Shown here piece after piece: positions 1 through 6,549 of a stretch of DNA of 12,142 nucleotides. The notes under the pieces were generated by a model, which saw only the letters and a list, made by a program, of their open reading frames with translations, did no database searches and was not told where the DNA came from. Position numbers and translations under genes: made by a program. Each line of letters starts with the position of its first letter. The stretch's first letter is position 1. This DNA comes from Candidatus Zixiibacteriota bacterium (GTDB lineage: Bacteria; Zixibacteria; MSB-5A5; GN15; FEB-12), in assembly GCA_030591625.1 (NCBI GenBank), contig JAUVAR010000042.1:1-12142 (forward strand). The letters run 5' to 3'.

Positions 1-202
1 ACAATACTTGAACATAGTTATGGGAATACCCAAGCGGTTTCATGTCGAGTAATTCCATCCCATCAGCATATTCCATTACCTGGGGGATCGAAAAAGCAAT
101 CATATATCCAAAAACTATCCAAGTAATAATCAATAGACTGATAAGGATACTGCCTGTCGAATACTTAGTTATATACTTTTTATAAAATAGGAAGATGCTC
201 AT
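1..202 (-). CDS. Small integral membrane protein, 5' part only
   Basis: The reading frame begins at ATG 202 and runs open for 67 codons off the left edge, so only the N-terminus is present. The start is supported by a GGAG Shine-Dalgarno at 209-212, six bases upstream; an in-frame ATG at 214 would add four residues but lies within that signal. The product begins with a short basic segment (YKKY), then a hydrophobic helix at about residues 17-37, then a Pro/Gly/Asp-containing stretch (DMKPLGYS at about 54-61) that would face the periplasm. This N-in, one-helix-then-loop design recalls small multi-pass membrane proteins of unknown function, but I do not recognise the family with certainty. A TATAAT hexamer lies at 216-221 with no good -35, and the tRNA-Ser gene lies just upstream on the same strand, so read-through from it is possible. 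Confidence 0.6.
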   Translation of the reverse strand, partial: MSIFLFYKKYITKYSTGSILISLLIITWIVFGYMIAFSIPQVMEYADGMELLDMKPLGYSHNYVQVL

Positions 203-274
203 ACCTTGCTCCATAATTATAGAATCTAATGATAGGTTACTGTATCTTTGTTTTTATACAAGTAAAATTAAAAG

Positions 275-359
275 CGGAGGAGGAAGGATTCGAACCCTCG
301 GTACATTGCTGCACAACGGTTTTCAAGACCGCCGCTTTCGACCACTCAGCCACTCCTCC
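275..359 (-). tRNA. tRNA-Ser (anticodon UGA)
   Basis: Read on the minus strand, the gene begins GGAGGAGTGG and ends with the complementary CTCCTCC and discriminator G. The acceptor stem is seven perfect pairs. The anticodon arm has a seven-base loop CTTGAAA with anticodon TGA at 325-323, decoding UCA and related serine codons. The T arm contains GGTTCGAAT. A long variable arm between the anticodon and T arms gives the class II shape, and the G discriminator (position 275) fits serine identity. No CCA is encoded: the bases after the discriminator read CTT, so a CCA-adding enzyme must complete the tRNA. Length is 85 nt without CCA. A sigma70-type promoter lies immediately upstream at 396-423. 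Confidence 0.95.
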
Positions 360-374
360 GAACATGATGACAGC

Positions 375-393
375 CAATCTGGCTGCCAGATTG
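375..393. repeat. Palindrome over the tRNA-Ser transcription start
   Basis: The sequence CAATCTGG-CTG-CCAGATTG is a perfect inverted repeat with 8-bp arms and a 3-base centre. It begins three bases downstream of the -10 box and covers the expected transcription start. It could be an operator, or a hairpin in the tRNA precursor removed during 5' processing. No poly-T follows it on the transcribed strand, so it is not a terminator. Confidence 0.6.
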
Positions 394-395
394 AA

Positions 396-423
396 AAGAT
401 AGGCGTGAACTCTTTTATGTCAA
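396..423 (-). promoter_or_regulatory. Sigma70-type promoter of tRNA-Ser
   Basis: On the minus strand a perfect -35 TTGACA (423-418) is followed by a 16-base spacer and TATCTT (401-396, four of six matches to the -10 consensus). Transcription would start near 389, giving a leader of about 30 bases before the tRNA. The predicted start falls inside a palindrome at 375-393. Confidence 0.65.
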
Positions 424-577
424 GGTCAAATAAGCATCATCCAAAGATAAGTCCGTAAAAGCATATAATTTGTACCAAAAATGTCAGATTTCACCCTTTA
501 TATCCACCCTCAATAGGCCAGATAACCAATTTTCAAAGAATATATAATTATTATTTATAGAATTCCCGGTTTATGAT
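424..577. other. AT-rich intergenic stretch, no gene seen
   Basis: This stretch between the tRNA promoter and the terminator of the lipoprotein gene has stop codons in all frames and no Shine-Dalgarno/start pair that I would support. A second promoter-like pair for the tRNA (CTGACA and TATGCT, 16 bases apart on the minus strand) can be seen but is weaker than the one at 396-423. Confidence 0.5.
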
Positions 578-609
578 AAAAAAAGCACCCAGGAATAACT
601 CCCGAGTGC
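578..609 (-). terminator. Rho-independent terminator of the lipoprotein gene
   Basis: On the minus strand a 10-bp stem (arms at 600-609 and 585-594, two G-U pairs) encloses the five-base loop at 595-599 and is followed by seven T residues (584-578). It lies about 33 bases after the stop codon of the gene ending at 642, the usual position for an intrinsic terminator. Confidence 0.85.
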
Positions 610-641
610 CTTTTGACAAATCAATATGCTTAATACATGAG

Positions 642-1592
642 TTACTTGCGTGGTTCGTTGATAGCAAATCCTGACTTGAAAGGAGAAGCTGGCACGTCAT
701 CACATGCCTCATCAAACTCCCAGCGAGTAGTATTGTTTTCTACGACAACATGCATGGAGTCGCCTGCAAAGGTCTGAGTTACTGCCCAGGCTTGGCTGAA
801 TGTAAAAGTTGTATCACCCTCACAACTTACAGAGATTGAACCGGTGTACGAGGCTATTCCACTTGGTGGGCAACCTGTTCCATTGAAGACCGCATCATCA
901 AGGACGAGATCAGTGAATGTGGCACTCATATCAGTTGAGAAAGAACATAACATCATGCCTATATTCAAACTTGTTTCCAATTCCTGTGTTCCGTTCACCA
1001 ACAATTCTGTTCCTCCACCAAGATCGCCAGTCAAGGTTAGTATTTGGCCACCTTGCACATTCATACTCTGGTCGTCGGCTGTCATTTGTATGGAAATCCC
1101 CATCTTTACCGAAGTCAAAAGTGCAGAATCGGGCCACTGCACAATTGTGGTACCATGTATAAACTGCACGGAGTCGATAATAACCATATTCATAGCAACC
1201 GGGAGATCACTACCATCTTCCTGCTCGACATAAAAAGTGTCCGAAGCAGAAAAGTAGTAATACCAATATTTGGTATCAGAATGGTAAGTCAACATCATCG
1301 AGTCAGCTAAGGCAGATGAACCCAAATTGCGGTTGTCGAACCCGGGCATGCCAGGGTTTCCATTATCATTCGCAACTGCATCAATTACGTCGAATAGCTT
1401 AGTAATCATGTCAATTGAAAATTCTTGAGAAAACTCAAATGGAGCTCCGATGATATCAAGCACCGGGTCGTTGGTGTTGCCTACAGTTTTCTGATCCGAA
1501 CCCGCAACGGTATCGTCATCGCTGCATCCGGCAACAAAAGCGAGTGTGAGTCCGACCACTAATAAGGTTGAAAGTAACAATAACCGTTTCAT
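642..1592 (-). CDS. Predicted surface lipoprotein of unknown function
   Basis: This encodes a 316-residue exported lipoprotein. The N-terminus is a signal peptide (MKRLL followed by a hydrophobic core) ending in the lipobox V-A-G-C, with lipidated Cys at residue 23, followed by S-D-D-D. The rest is rich in Thr, Ser, Asp and Gly with alternating hydrophobic residues, which suggests a beta-sheet fold; Cys residues in the last 110 positions (GCPP, SCEG, EACDD) could form disulfides. I do not recognise the family. ATG 1592 is preferred to the TTG three bases upstream because GGAGG lies six bases before the ATG and only three before the TTG. A possible promoter lies at 1661-1689 and a strong terminator follows at 578-609, so it is probably transcribed alone. 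Attachment to the outer membrane, perhaps surface-exposed, is inferred from the residues after the Cys. Confidence 0.85.
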   Translation of the reverse strand: MKRLLLLSTLLVVGLTLAFVAGCSDDDTVAGSDQKTVGNTNDPVLDIIGAPFEFSQEFSIDMITKLFDVIDAVANDNGNPGMPGFDNRNLGSSALADSMMLTYHSDTKYWYYYFSASDTFYVEQEDGSDLPVAMNMVIIDSVQFIHGTTIVQWPDSALLTSVKMGISIQMTADDQSMNVQGGQILTLTGDLGGGTELLVNGTQELETSLNIGMMLCSFSTDMSATFTDLVLDDAVFNGTGCPPSGIASYTGSISVSCEGDTTFTFSQAWAVTQTFAGDSMHVVVENNTTRWEFDEACDDVPASPFKSGFAINEPRK

Positions 1593-1660
1593 CAAATACC
1601 TCCATCAGGGGAGTAAATTGTGTTTAGTAACTTCATTTGATTATCGACCAAATTTGTCCA

Positions 1661-1689
1661 ATCTTAATATTATGAGCAAAGGTCCTCAA
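1661..1689 (-). promoter_or_regulatory. Possible promoter of the lipoprotein gene
   Basis: On the minus strand TTGAGG (1689-1684, four of six matches) and TAAGAT (1666-1661, four of six) are separated by exactly 17 bases. Transcription would begin near 1654 and give a leader of about 60 bases. This is a consensus match only and not strong. Confidence 0.35.
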
Positions 1690-1731
1690 AGGAGCATTGA
1701 ATTCGACCAGTAACTGATGTGACGTTAAATG

Positions 1732-2940
1732 CTACCTATGAGCCTGCGGACCACCATCGATACCGATGTGTGAACGGCTGCCATCCGGATTGTAAATTGT
1801 CGAATCACCGGCATGAAGCGCAGGTGATGTTACTTGAAGTTGATACGAGCTGTCAGTCTTGAGCAACGGGTCGATATTTAAGTTTCCATTGATACCGGTT
1901 TGATCCCAAATCGCTTCATAATCGCCGTCACGATTACCAAAAACTATATTATTTCTATAAATCCATTTTGCCCAATCACCATAATTCCAAACACCAACAC
2001 AGGGGCAAATCTGTTTCTCACGCCAACCGTTATCAGATATAATATTATTTATTATCCGACCACGAGCATCCGGTGACCATGGCGCCACACCGCAGTTTCC
2101 ATTGTGATGAACGATATTATTTACCGCTTCCATGTACGACTGCCCGGTTGCAATTATTCCCCATGCAAGATTATCATGAACAATATTATTCCGAGCAATA
2201 ACAACAGCTGTGCCAAATGATCCGATCCCTTTCCAGAATCCGGTAACTTCGTTGCGGTAGGCAGTACAGGTTGCATCCCAGGTGACACCGATACCGGCAC
2301 CTCGTCCATCTTTTATGAGACAGTCAACAACCAACGCTGTAGCACCTCGATAGAGCGCGACACCATCCCATTGATTGTTTATGATCCGACAGTTTCTAAT
2401 CTCAATATCTGCCCCTTCACGTCCAAATATGCCACCGATTCCAACTACTACATTCGAATCAGGTGACCTGTGAATGTTGTCTCGCACATCGACATCCTCA
2501 ATCAACAGACGTGAATTCCTGACAACAATCCCAGCATCGGTAGCATTGCCGTCATCATCTCGTATGCCTCCGGTGATAGACATATTCATAATGATTGAGC
2601 CATGACTGTTCTCAAAATAAATCCCATATCCAGCGTTGGTGACAAGTTCTGTTTTTGTTCGGTCTTTACCAATCAACACCAAAGCTTTATTGCGAACAAT
2701 GAAGCCGGTCGAAGCAATAACTTTTTCGGTTGGGTCAGCGCAATTGCCACAGAGAGGATCTAAAAATTCTTTTGGAGTAGCCCAAAATGTTTTTGCCGCA
2801 ATTATCAGAGTGTCTCCGTCGGAGGCAAAATCAATTACTGACTGAAGATTATTCCCGCGTTCAACCGTTAGGGTAGCCGCATTGGTTAATGCGGGAATTA
2901 GAATTATAAGTGCTGATAATAAAAAAGTTGCTGTTTTCAT
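1732..2940 (-). CDS. Secreted right-handed parallel beta-helix protein
   Basis: The 402-residue product has a Sec signal peptide (MKTATFLLSA start, likely cleaved after Ala21 in TNA-AT). It then has a typical N-cap (VERGNNLQSVIDFASDGDTL, 26-45), as in pectate-lyase-like and NosD-like right-handed beta-helices. Imperfect coils of 20-25 residues follow from about 130 to 335, recognisable by repeated N-N-I/R-N-x-I cores such as IRNCRIINN, ARNNIVHDN, AVNNIVHHN, RIINNIISDN and YRNNIVFGN. The C-terminus (DPLL, SPALHAGD, NPDGSRSHIGIDGGP) is the closing motif common in these proteins. Such helices bind or cleave polysaccharides or act as surface adhesins; no catalytic set is evident, so the substrate is unknown. 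Cys pairs at 64/67 and 312/314 may be disulfides. No Shine-Dalgarno precedes the ATG, and the start codon lies within an inverted repeat. Confidence 0.85.
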   Translation of the reverse strand: MKTATFLLSALIILIPALTNAATLTVERGNNLQSVIDFASDGDTLIIAAKTFWATPKEFLDPLCGNCADPTEKVIASTGFIVRNKALVLIGKDRTKTELVTNAGYGIYFENSHGSIIMNMSITGGIRDDDGNATDAGIVVRNSRLLIEDVDVRDNIHRSPDSNVVVGIGGIFGREGADIEIRNCRIINNQWDGVALYRGATALVVDCLIKDGRGAGIGVTWDATCTAYRNEVTGFWKGIGSFGTAVVIARNNIVHDNLAWGIIATGQSYMEAVNNIVHHNGNCGVAPWSPDARGRIINNIISDNGWREKQICPCVGVWNYGDWAKWIYRNNIVFGNRDGDYEAIWDQTGINGNLNIDPLLKTDSSYQLQVTSPALHAGDSTIYNPDGSRSHIGIDGGPQAHR

Positions 2941-2957
2941 AATAAGAAAATAGCAAC
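2927..2957 (-). repeat. Inverted repeat enclosing the beta-helix start codon
   Basis: Arms GTTGCT/AGCAAC (6 bp) continue after one mismatch into TTTTC/GAAAA (5 bp), enclosing a seven-base AT loop. The ATG at 2940-2938 begins in the loop and ends at the inner stem. The usual Shine-Dalgarno position holds only TTTTCTTATT. Because the predicted promoter puts transcription start near 2953, inside the outer arm, a DNA operator is as likely as an RNA hairpin. Confidence 0.6.
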
Positions 2958-2959
2958 TC

Positions 2960-2988
2960 TATATATTCGTAAAAAGATAAAAAGTCAG
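2960..2988 (-). promoter_or_regulatory. Possible promoter of the beta-helix gene
   Basis: On the minus strand CTGACT (2988-2983, four of six) and TATATA (2965-2960, four of six) are separated by 17 bases. Transcription would start near 2953, leaving a leader of only about 13 bases without a Shine-Dalgarno. Confidence 0.4.
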
Positions 2989-2998
2989 TCTGGATATA

Positions 2999-3874
2999 TC
3001 ACTTGGGCAGATTATTAGGCCTGAAATAACCAGAATATTCCTGATCGGCAGCAAGTTCCTTAACCTGATCAAGAGTTAACCATGGATTCGATCTGTTTTC
3101 ATTATAAAGAGGGATATGAAAAGCACACTGGACTTCGCATCCTGCTCCAACCAGATACCGTCGCTCTTTTTTCTTTTTTATAACACAAAGAACAACCCAG
3201 CTCTTTCCTTTAATACCATTATGGTTATGCCCAATAATAAGGTCACCTGGGAGCAGAGCTTTTGCATCTATCGAATCGCAATTGGATGCAAGAGTTTTAT
3301 AGGTCGACTTAATAAGACAGAGATCAACAAAGCGCCCAAATTCTTTTTCAGAATGAGGTCTTGCCACCGTTGGTTCAAAACTTATTCCTGTATGACCGTG
3401 TATCTTCTTTTTTCCACCAAGGAAATCTTTGTACCTTACAGTCTCGCCTTTATTCAATACAACTGACCATTCCTCTTGAATCCCTCGGCTCAGAAGATAT
3501 TCACCAATCATCTGAGTAGGAATACCGTTGTCTTGAAGTTTATGAGTTCTCCATTGAAACTGAATTACTCGTGAAACTTCGTCAGCATCATATTTTTTTC
3601 CTTTAAATCCAGCACTAACATCTTTATCTTTGTGCCAAATCGGCATATTAGAAACCCAATAGGCATAGGGAGATAGCTTGGATGAATCAATCCTTTTAAA
3701 TCCATCGGGCCAATCAAATTCAGATTCAAACGTAAAGAATCTTCCCTGTTGGTACATAAAGGGATAATTGTCAAGGTACCATTGGTCGTTATACCGATTT
3801 TCGTATCTCTTCTCAGCCATCAATGGAGAAGCAATGACAATCATCATAATAATAACTACAAGTAAACGGATCAT
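2999..3874 (-). CDS. Secreted DUF4846-like protein
   Basis: From ATG 3874 the product has 291 residues. It begins with a signal peptide (MIRLLVVIIMMIV core, likely cleaved after LMA at residue 20). The mature part resembles DUF4846 proteins in order of motifs: an N-terminal WPDGFKRI (55-62) and W/P segment, a central QDNGIPTQMIGEYL (114-127), FGRFVDLCLIKSTYKTLAS (179-197), a LPGDLIIGHNHNG segment (208-220), and a C-terminal N-P-W. The match is from memory of the family pattern and is divergent, so another exported protein of unknown function is possible. No enzymatic role is established. The upstream ATG at 3892 would add six residues before the signal peptide; ATG 3874 is preferred because it overlaps the TGA of the preceding gene as ATGA, the mark of translational coupling. 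The two genes form one operon. Confidence 0.7.
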   Translation of the reverse strand: MIRLLVVIIMMIVIASPLMAEKRYENRYNDQWYLDNYPFMYQQGRFFTFESEFDWPDGFKRIDSSKLSPYAYWVSNMPIWHKDKDVSAGFKGKKYDADEVSRVIQFQWRTHKLQDNGIPTQMIGEYLLSRGIQEEWSVVLNKGETVRYKDFLGGKKKIHGHTGISFEPTVARPHSEKEFGRFVDLCLIKSTYKTLASNCDSIDAKALLPGDLIIGHNHNGIKGKSWVVLCVIKKKKERRYLVGAGCEVQCAFHIPLYNENRSNPWLTLDQVKELAADQEYSGYFRPNNLPK

Positions 3875-4212
3875 GCTTTTGTCTCTTCCCATAATGCTGT
3901 CGCTCTTCTAATATGCGGGATAGTTATTGAACCACCAACTATTAGTCCGATTGACATCACTTCATCAAATTCCTTGTCTGCTACTCCGACTTCGCGCGTA
4001 CGTATCGTATGATACGCAATACAGTCATCGCATCTTAGTACGAGTGATGCAACCAGTCCGAGCATCTCTTTTGTTTTTTCATCAAGCGCTCCATCACGAT
4101 AAACCGCCGAATCGAGCGCAAAGAATCTCTTCATATTTATATCGTCGCGAGCGAGAATCTTTTCATTTAAAGCCTCCCGTTCTTTTCTAAACTCTTCTAC
4201 ACTTTTAGCCAT
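3871..4212 (-). CDS. AhpD-like / carboxymuconolactone decarboxylase family protein
   Basis: This 113-residue cytoplasmic protein is a single all-helical CMD domain. It carries the redox motif Cys61-x2-Cys64-x3-His68 (RCDDCIAYH), which in AhpD-type peroxidatic or disulfide reductases uses the two Cys as the active pair with the His. The family's other landmarks are present: LDEKTKEML before the motif, then a Gly and Glu/Asp-rich helix and IVGG. Length is usual for single-domain members. No AhpC or lipoyl-linked partner gene is in view, so the electron donor and substrate are unknown. It is the first gene of a two-gene operon. AAGGAG lies six bases before the ATG, and a good promoter lies just upstream at 4239-4267. 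An oxidative-stress or disulfide-reduction role is inferred from the motif alone. Confidence 0.88.
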   Translation of the reverse strand: MAKSVEEFRKEREALNEKILARDDINMKRFFALDSAVYRDGALDEKTKEMLGLVASLVLRCDDCIAYHTIRTREVGVADKEFDEVMSIGLIVGGSITIPHIRRATALWEETKA

Positions 4213-4238
4213 AAAACGCTCCTTCTGATTTGAAAGAA

Positions 4239-4267
4239 ATTATACTGAAGCGAGCCATAATGAGCAA
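4239..4267 (-). promoter_or_regulatory. Sigma70-type promoter of the AhpD-like operon
   Basis: On the minus strand TTGCTC (4267-4262, three of six) is followed by a 17-base spacer and a perfect TATAAT (4244-4239). The start would be near 4232, giving a short leader that holds the AAGGAG site. The 113-base gap to the preceding CYTH gene shows no terminator hairpin, so read-through may add to expression. Confidence 0.65.
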
Positions 4268-4325
4268 TTAAAATTGAGTCAGATGGATTAAGATGTACCT
4301 CGACAGCAACTTAGGCGGGATTGAA

Positions 4326-4976
4326 TTATTCGGAACTGCGGGGAGAAAGTCCGGTATAGTTTAAAGCACGTTCAAATTTGCTCTTATCCTGATGAATCAT
4401 TGGGATATCAAGAGTTTTAAAAAGTGTGGAAATTATCTTCTGAAATGGTTCAATTTCTCGGATTGAATCGACTTCCACTTCCAATTCATATTCGATAGCA
4501 CCACCCGCAAATTCAGATTTATCCAATTCGAAGGTTATATTTTGTCCATCGACTTCAATAGTTTTCTCCTGACGGTAATTTGAAAATTGCAGAGTCTGTT
4601 CAACTGATAAAATTCCGAATCGATTTTTCAGGTCGTTAACAACTGGGTCATCAAGATCGAGTAATTTTACTTTGCCACCTATAATACTTAGTGCAACAGA
4701 ACGTTCGATTGTAGATTCGATCTCTTCGCGAACCGATGCACCATCTTGACCGTTCGATTTCCCTTTAAGTGTTATTAATCCGGAATGATCATCAACCCTA
4801 ACTCTCAACGCCCATTTTGCATTTGATAACTGCATTGATTTGGAATCGAAGAACGCGTTGGTTTGATTGAGGTGGGCATCAAATGGTTTTAGATGGCCGA
4901 CTATTTTTTGGTAGTCGGCCTCTTTAGGAAGATCGAGTTTGATTTCAATCTCAATATTTTGACCTGAACTGGTCAT
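4326..4976 (-). CDS. CYTH-domain (triphosphate tunnel) enzyme
   Basis: The 216-residue protein has the defining ExExK motif at residues 9-13 (EIEIK). After it come the alternating charged strands of the triphosphate tunnel: RVRV (58-61), LKGK (70-73), REEIE (83-87), FELDK (149-153), YELEVEVD (163-170) and the late KSKFERAL (198-205). These acidic and basic residues line an eight-strand barrel that binds triphosphate with divalent metal. Family members include adenylate cyclase class IV, thiamine triphosphatase and inorganic triphosphatases; the sequence does not decide among them, and inorganic triphosphatase or ThTPase activity is as likely as any. No CHAD domain is attached. It follows rng by 34 bases and is probably its operon partner. 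The Shine-Dalgarno is weak (AGAG), so translation may be low. Confidence 0.85.
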   Translation of the reverse strand: MTSSGQNIEIEIKLDLPKEADYQKIVGHLKPFDAHLNQTNAFFDSKSMQLSNAKWALRVRVDDHSGLITLKGKSNGQDGASVREEIESTIERSVALSIIGGKVKLLDLDDPVVNDLKNRFGILSVEQTLQFSNYRQEKTIEVDGQNITFELDKSEFAGGAIEYELEVEVDSIREIEPFQKIISTLFKTLDIPMIHQDKSKFERALNYTGLSPRSSE

Positions 4977-5010
4977 ACATTATCTCTGCACTCAGTTAAT
5001 GACATTTATC

Positions 5011-6549
5011 TTAGACAACATATTTCGCTGTTACTTCAGAATTATCAACGGCGTTATAAACTTTAAAAGCTGCCTGCGAAATTGTAGTATCTCGTACAAC
5101 GTTAATCTTGAACTTGCAACCTTTCATAATTCTAACAACTCTATCCGAGCCATTGTCGCAAAGCGTCTCGGCAACCTGCGGAGCAACCACAAGATGATAA
5201 TTACTGAGCTTGCCGTCAGCTCTGGCCCGTGTGAACCATCGTTCAATTCGGGTAGCCATATTTTCACGCGAAATTATTCGTCCCACTCCCTCACAATGCG
5301 GACATGGTTCTGACAACTGGTCCATGTGGGATGGTCTGACACGTTCACGGGTGAGTTCAATCAATCCAAATTCAGTGACAGGATTCATGCCCCACTTAGC
5401 GCGGTCAGTTCTAAGATCAGCTTTGAATGCTTCGAATAATTTGCGCCTGTTATCTCGCGAGTACATATCGATAAAGTCACAAACTATCAAACCACCGATA
5501 TCACGCAGACGAATCTGTCTCGCAATTTCATGGGCGGCCATCAGGTTTGTTTCATAGATCGTTCGTTCCTGATCACGACCACCAACAAAACGTCCGGTAT
5601 TCACATCAATTGTAACCATCGCTTCAGTCTGATCAATAATCAGGTAGGCACCTTTCTTGATCCAAACCTTACGGTTTAGCATCTTGTCAATCTCAGGTTC
5701 GAGATCAAAGCGATCGAAAAGTGGCAAATCACCTTTGTAGAGTTCTACACGGTCCTTAAGCTGTGGAGCAACCTGCCTCGCAAAGCTGACAAGCTTTTTG
5801 TATGCGGTTCGGTCATCAGTTATCAAACGGTCAACATCGTCGGTGAAGAAATCCCGCACCATCGAAATGAGCATCTCTGCCTCTTTATGGATAAGTGCCG
5901 GGGCCGCTTCGGTATCTGCTTTTTTCTTTAGTTTCGCCCAGAGCTTAAGCAGTCTCTTGATGTCGGCACGGAAATCTGCTTCACTACGACCTTCGGCTTC
6001 AGTCCGCACAATCAGACCAAAACCTTCCGGCCTGAGTGGTGCGATAACTTTTCTCAAACGACGTTTTTCACCCCAATCAGAAATCCTCTTAGATACCCGA
6101 ACAAGATCTGCGTCCGGTACAAGTACCAAAAATCGTCCGGCAATCGTTACCTCGGTCGCGACACGCGGACCTTTGGTCGAGATCGGTTCTTTGATCACCT
6201 GCACCAGGATATCCTGATTACGGTTGAGAACTTTTTCGATCCCCTGACGTCTTGTTTTTCGGATGATTTCTGCCGGAGCCTGTTCTTCATCCTCACCGTC
6301 GTCGTCATACCGGCTTTTTTCCATCTTACCAATATCAGATGAATGCAGATAGGCAGCTTTTTCCATACCTATCTCAACAAACGCAGCCTGCATACCAGGC
6401 AGTACCGTTTTAATTTTACCTTTATAAATATCACCAACCATGCGATCCGAGTCAGATGGCTCAACCTGAAGCTCGACTAATTTACCACCTTCAAGAATGG
6501 CTAATCGAGTTTCAAAATCTGTGACATTTATTACTATTTCTTTTTTCAA
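5011..6549 (-). CDS. rng: Ribonuclease G (RNase E/G family)
   Basis: This 512-residue endoribonuclease processes rRNA 5' ends and cuts AU-rich single-stranded RNA, preferring 5'-monophosphate ends. An S1 RNA-binding domain lies at about 38-120 (GDIYKGKIKTVLPGMQAAFVE). The catalytic magnesium ligands are Asp315 in VTIDVNTG and Asp358 in VCDFIDM. The zinc-link CPHC at 416-419 (CPHCEGVG) joins subunits in the dimer. The short C-terminus lacks the RNase E degradosome scaffold, so RNase G is the better name; E. coli RNase G is only slightly shorter (489). An acidic insertion at 81-90 (YDDDGEDEEQ) sits within the S1 region. The start is TTG at 6549, supported by AAGGAG five bases upstream and by a four-base overlap with the fmt TGA. 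Translation is therefore coupled to fmt. Confidence 0.95.
   Translation of the reverse strand: MKKEIVINVTDFETRLAILEGGKLVELQVEPSDSDRMVGDIYKGKIKTVLPGMQAAFVEIGMEKAAYLHSSDIGKMEKSRYDDDGEDEEQAPAEIIRKTRRQGIEKVLNRNQDILVQVIKEPISTKGPRVATEVTIAGRFLVLVPDADLVRVSKRISDWGEKRRLRKVIAPLRPEGFGLIVRTEAEGRSEADFRADIKRLLKLWAKLKKKADTEAAPALIHKEAEMLISMVRDFFTDDVDRLITDDRTAYKKLVSFARQVAPQLKDRVELYKGDLPLFDRFDLEPEIDKMLNRKVWIKKGAYLIIDQTEAMVTIDVNTGRFVGGRDQERTIYETNLMAAHEIARQIRLRDIGGLIVCDFIDMYSRDNRRKLFEAFKADLRTDRAKWGMNPVTEFGLIELTRERVRPSHMDQLSEPCPHCEGVGRIISRENMATRIERWFTRARADGKLSNYHLVVAPQVAETLCDNGSDRVVRIMKGCKFKINVVRDTTISQAAFKVYNAVDNSEVTAKYVV

Noticed and set aside
241..260. Terminator after the tRNA gene
   Set aside because: The TGTAT/ATACA stem is only five AT-rich pairs with a ten-base loop and lacks a following T-run on the minus strand.
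195..458. Plus-strand open frame of 87 codons
   Set aside because: It runs through the tRNA-Ser gene and its promoter in antisense and has no Shine-Dalgarno.
844..1233. Plus-strand frame of 129 codons
   Set aside because: Antisense to the well-supported lipoprotein gene, no ribosome binding site, composition not protein-like.
5798..6217. Plus-strand frame of 139 codons inside rng
   Set aside because: Antisense shadow of the rng coding frame; low-complexity Ser/Arg product and no start signal.
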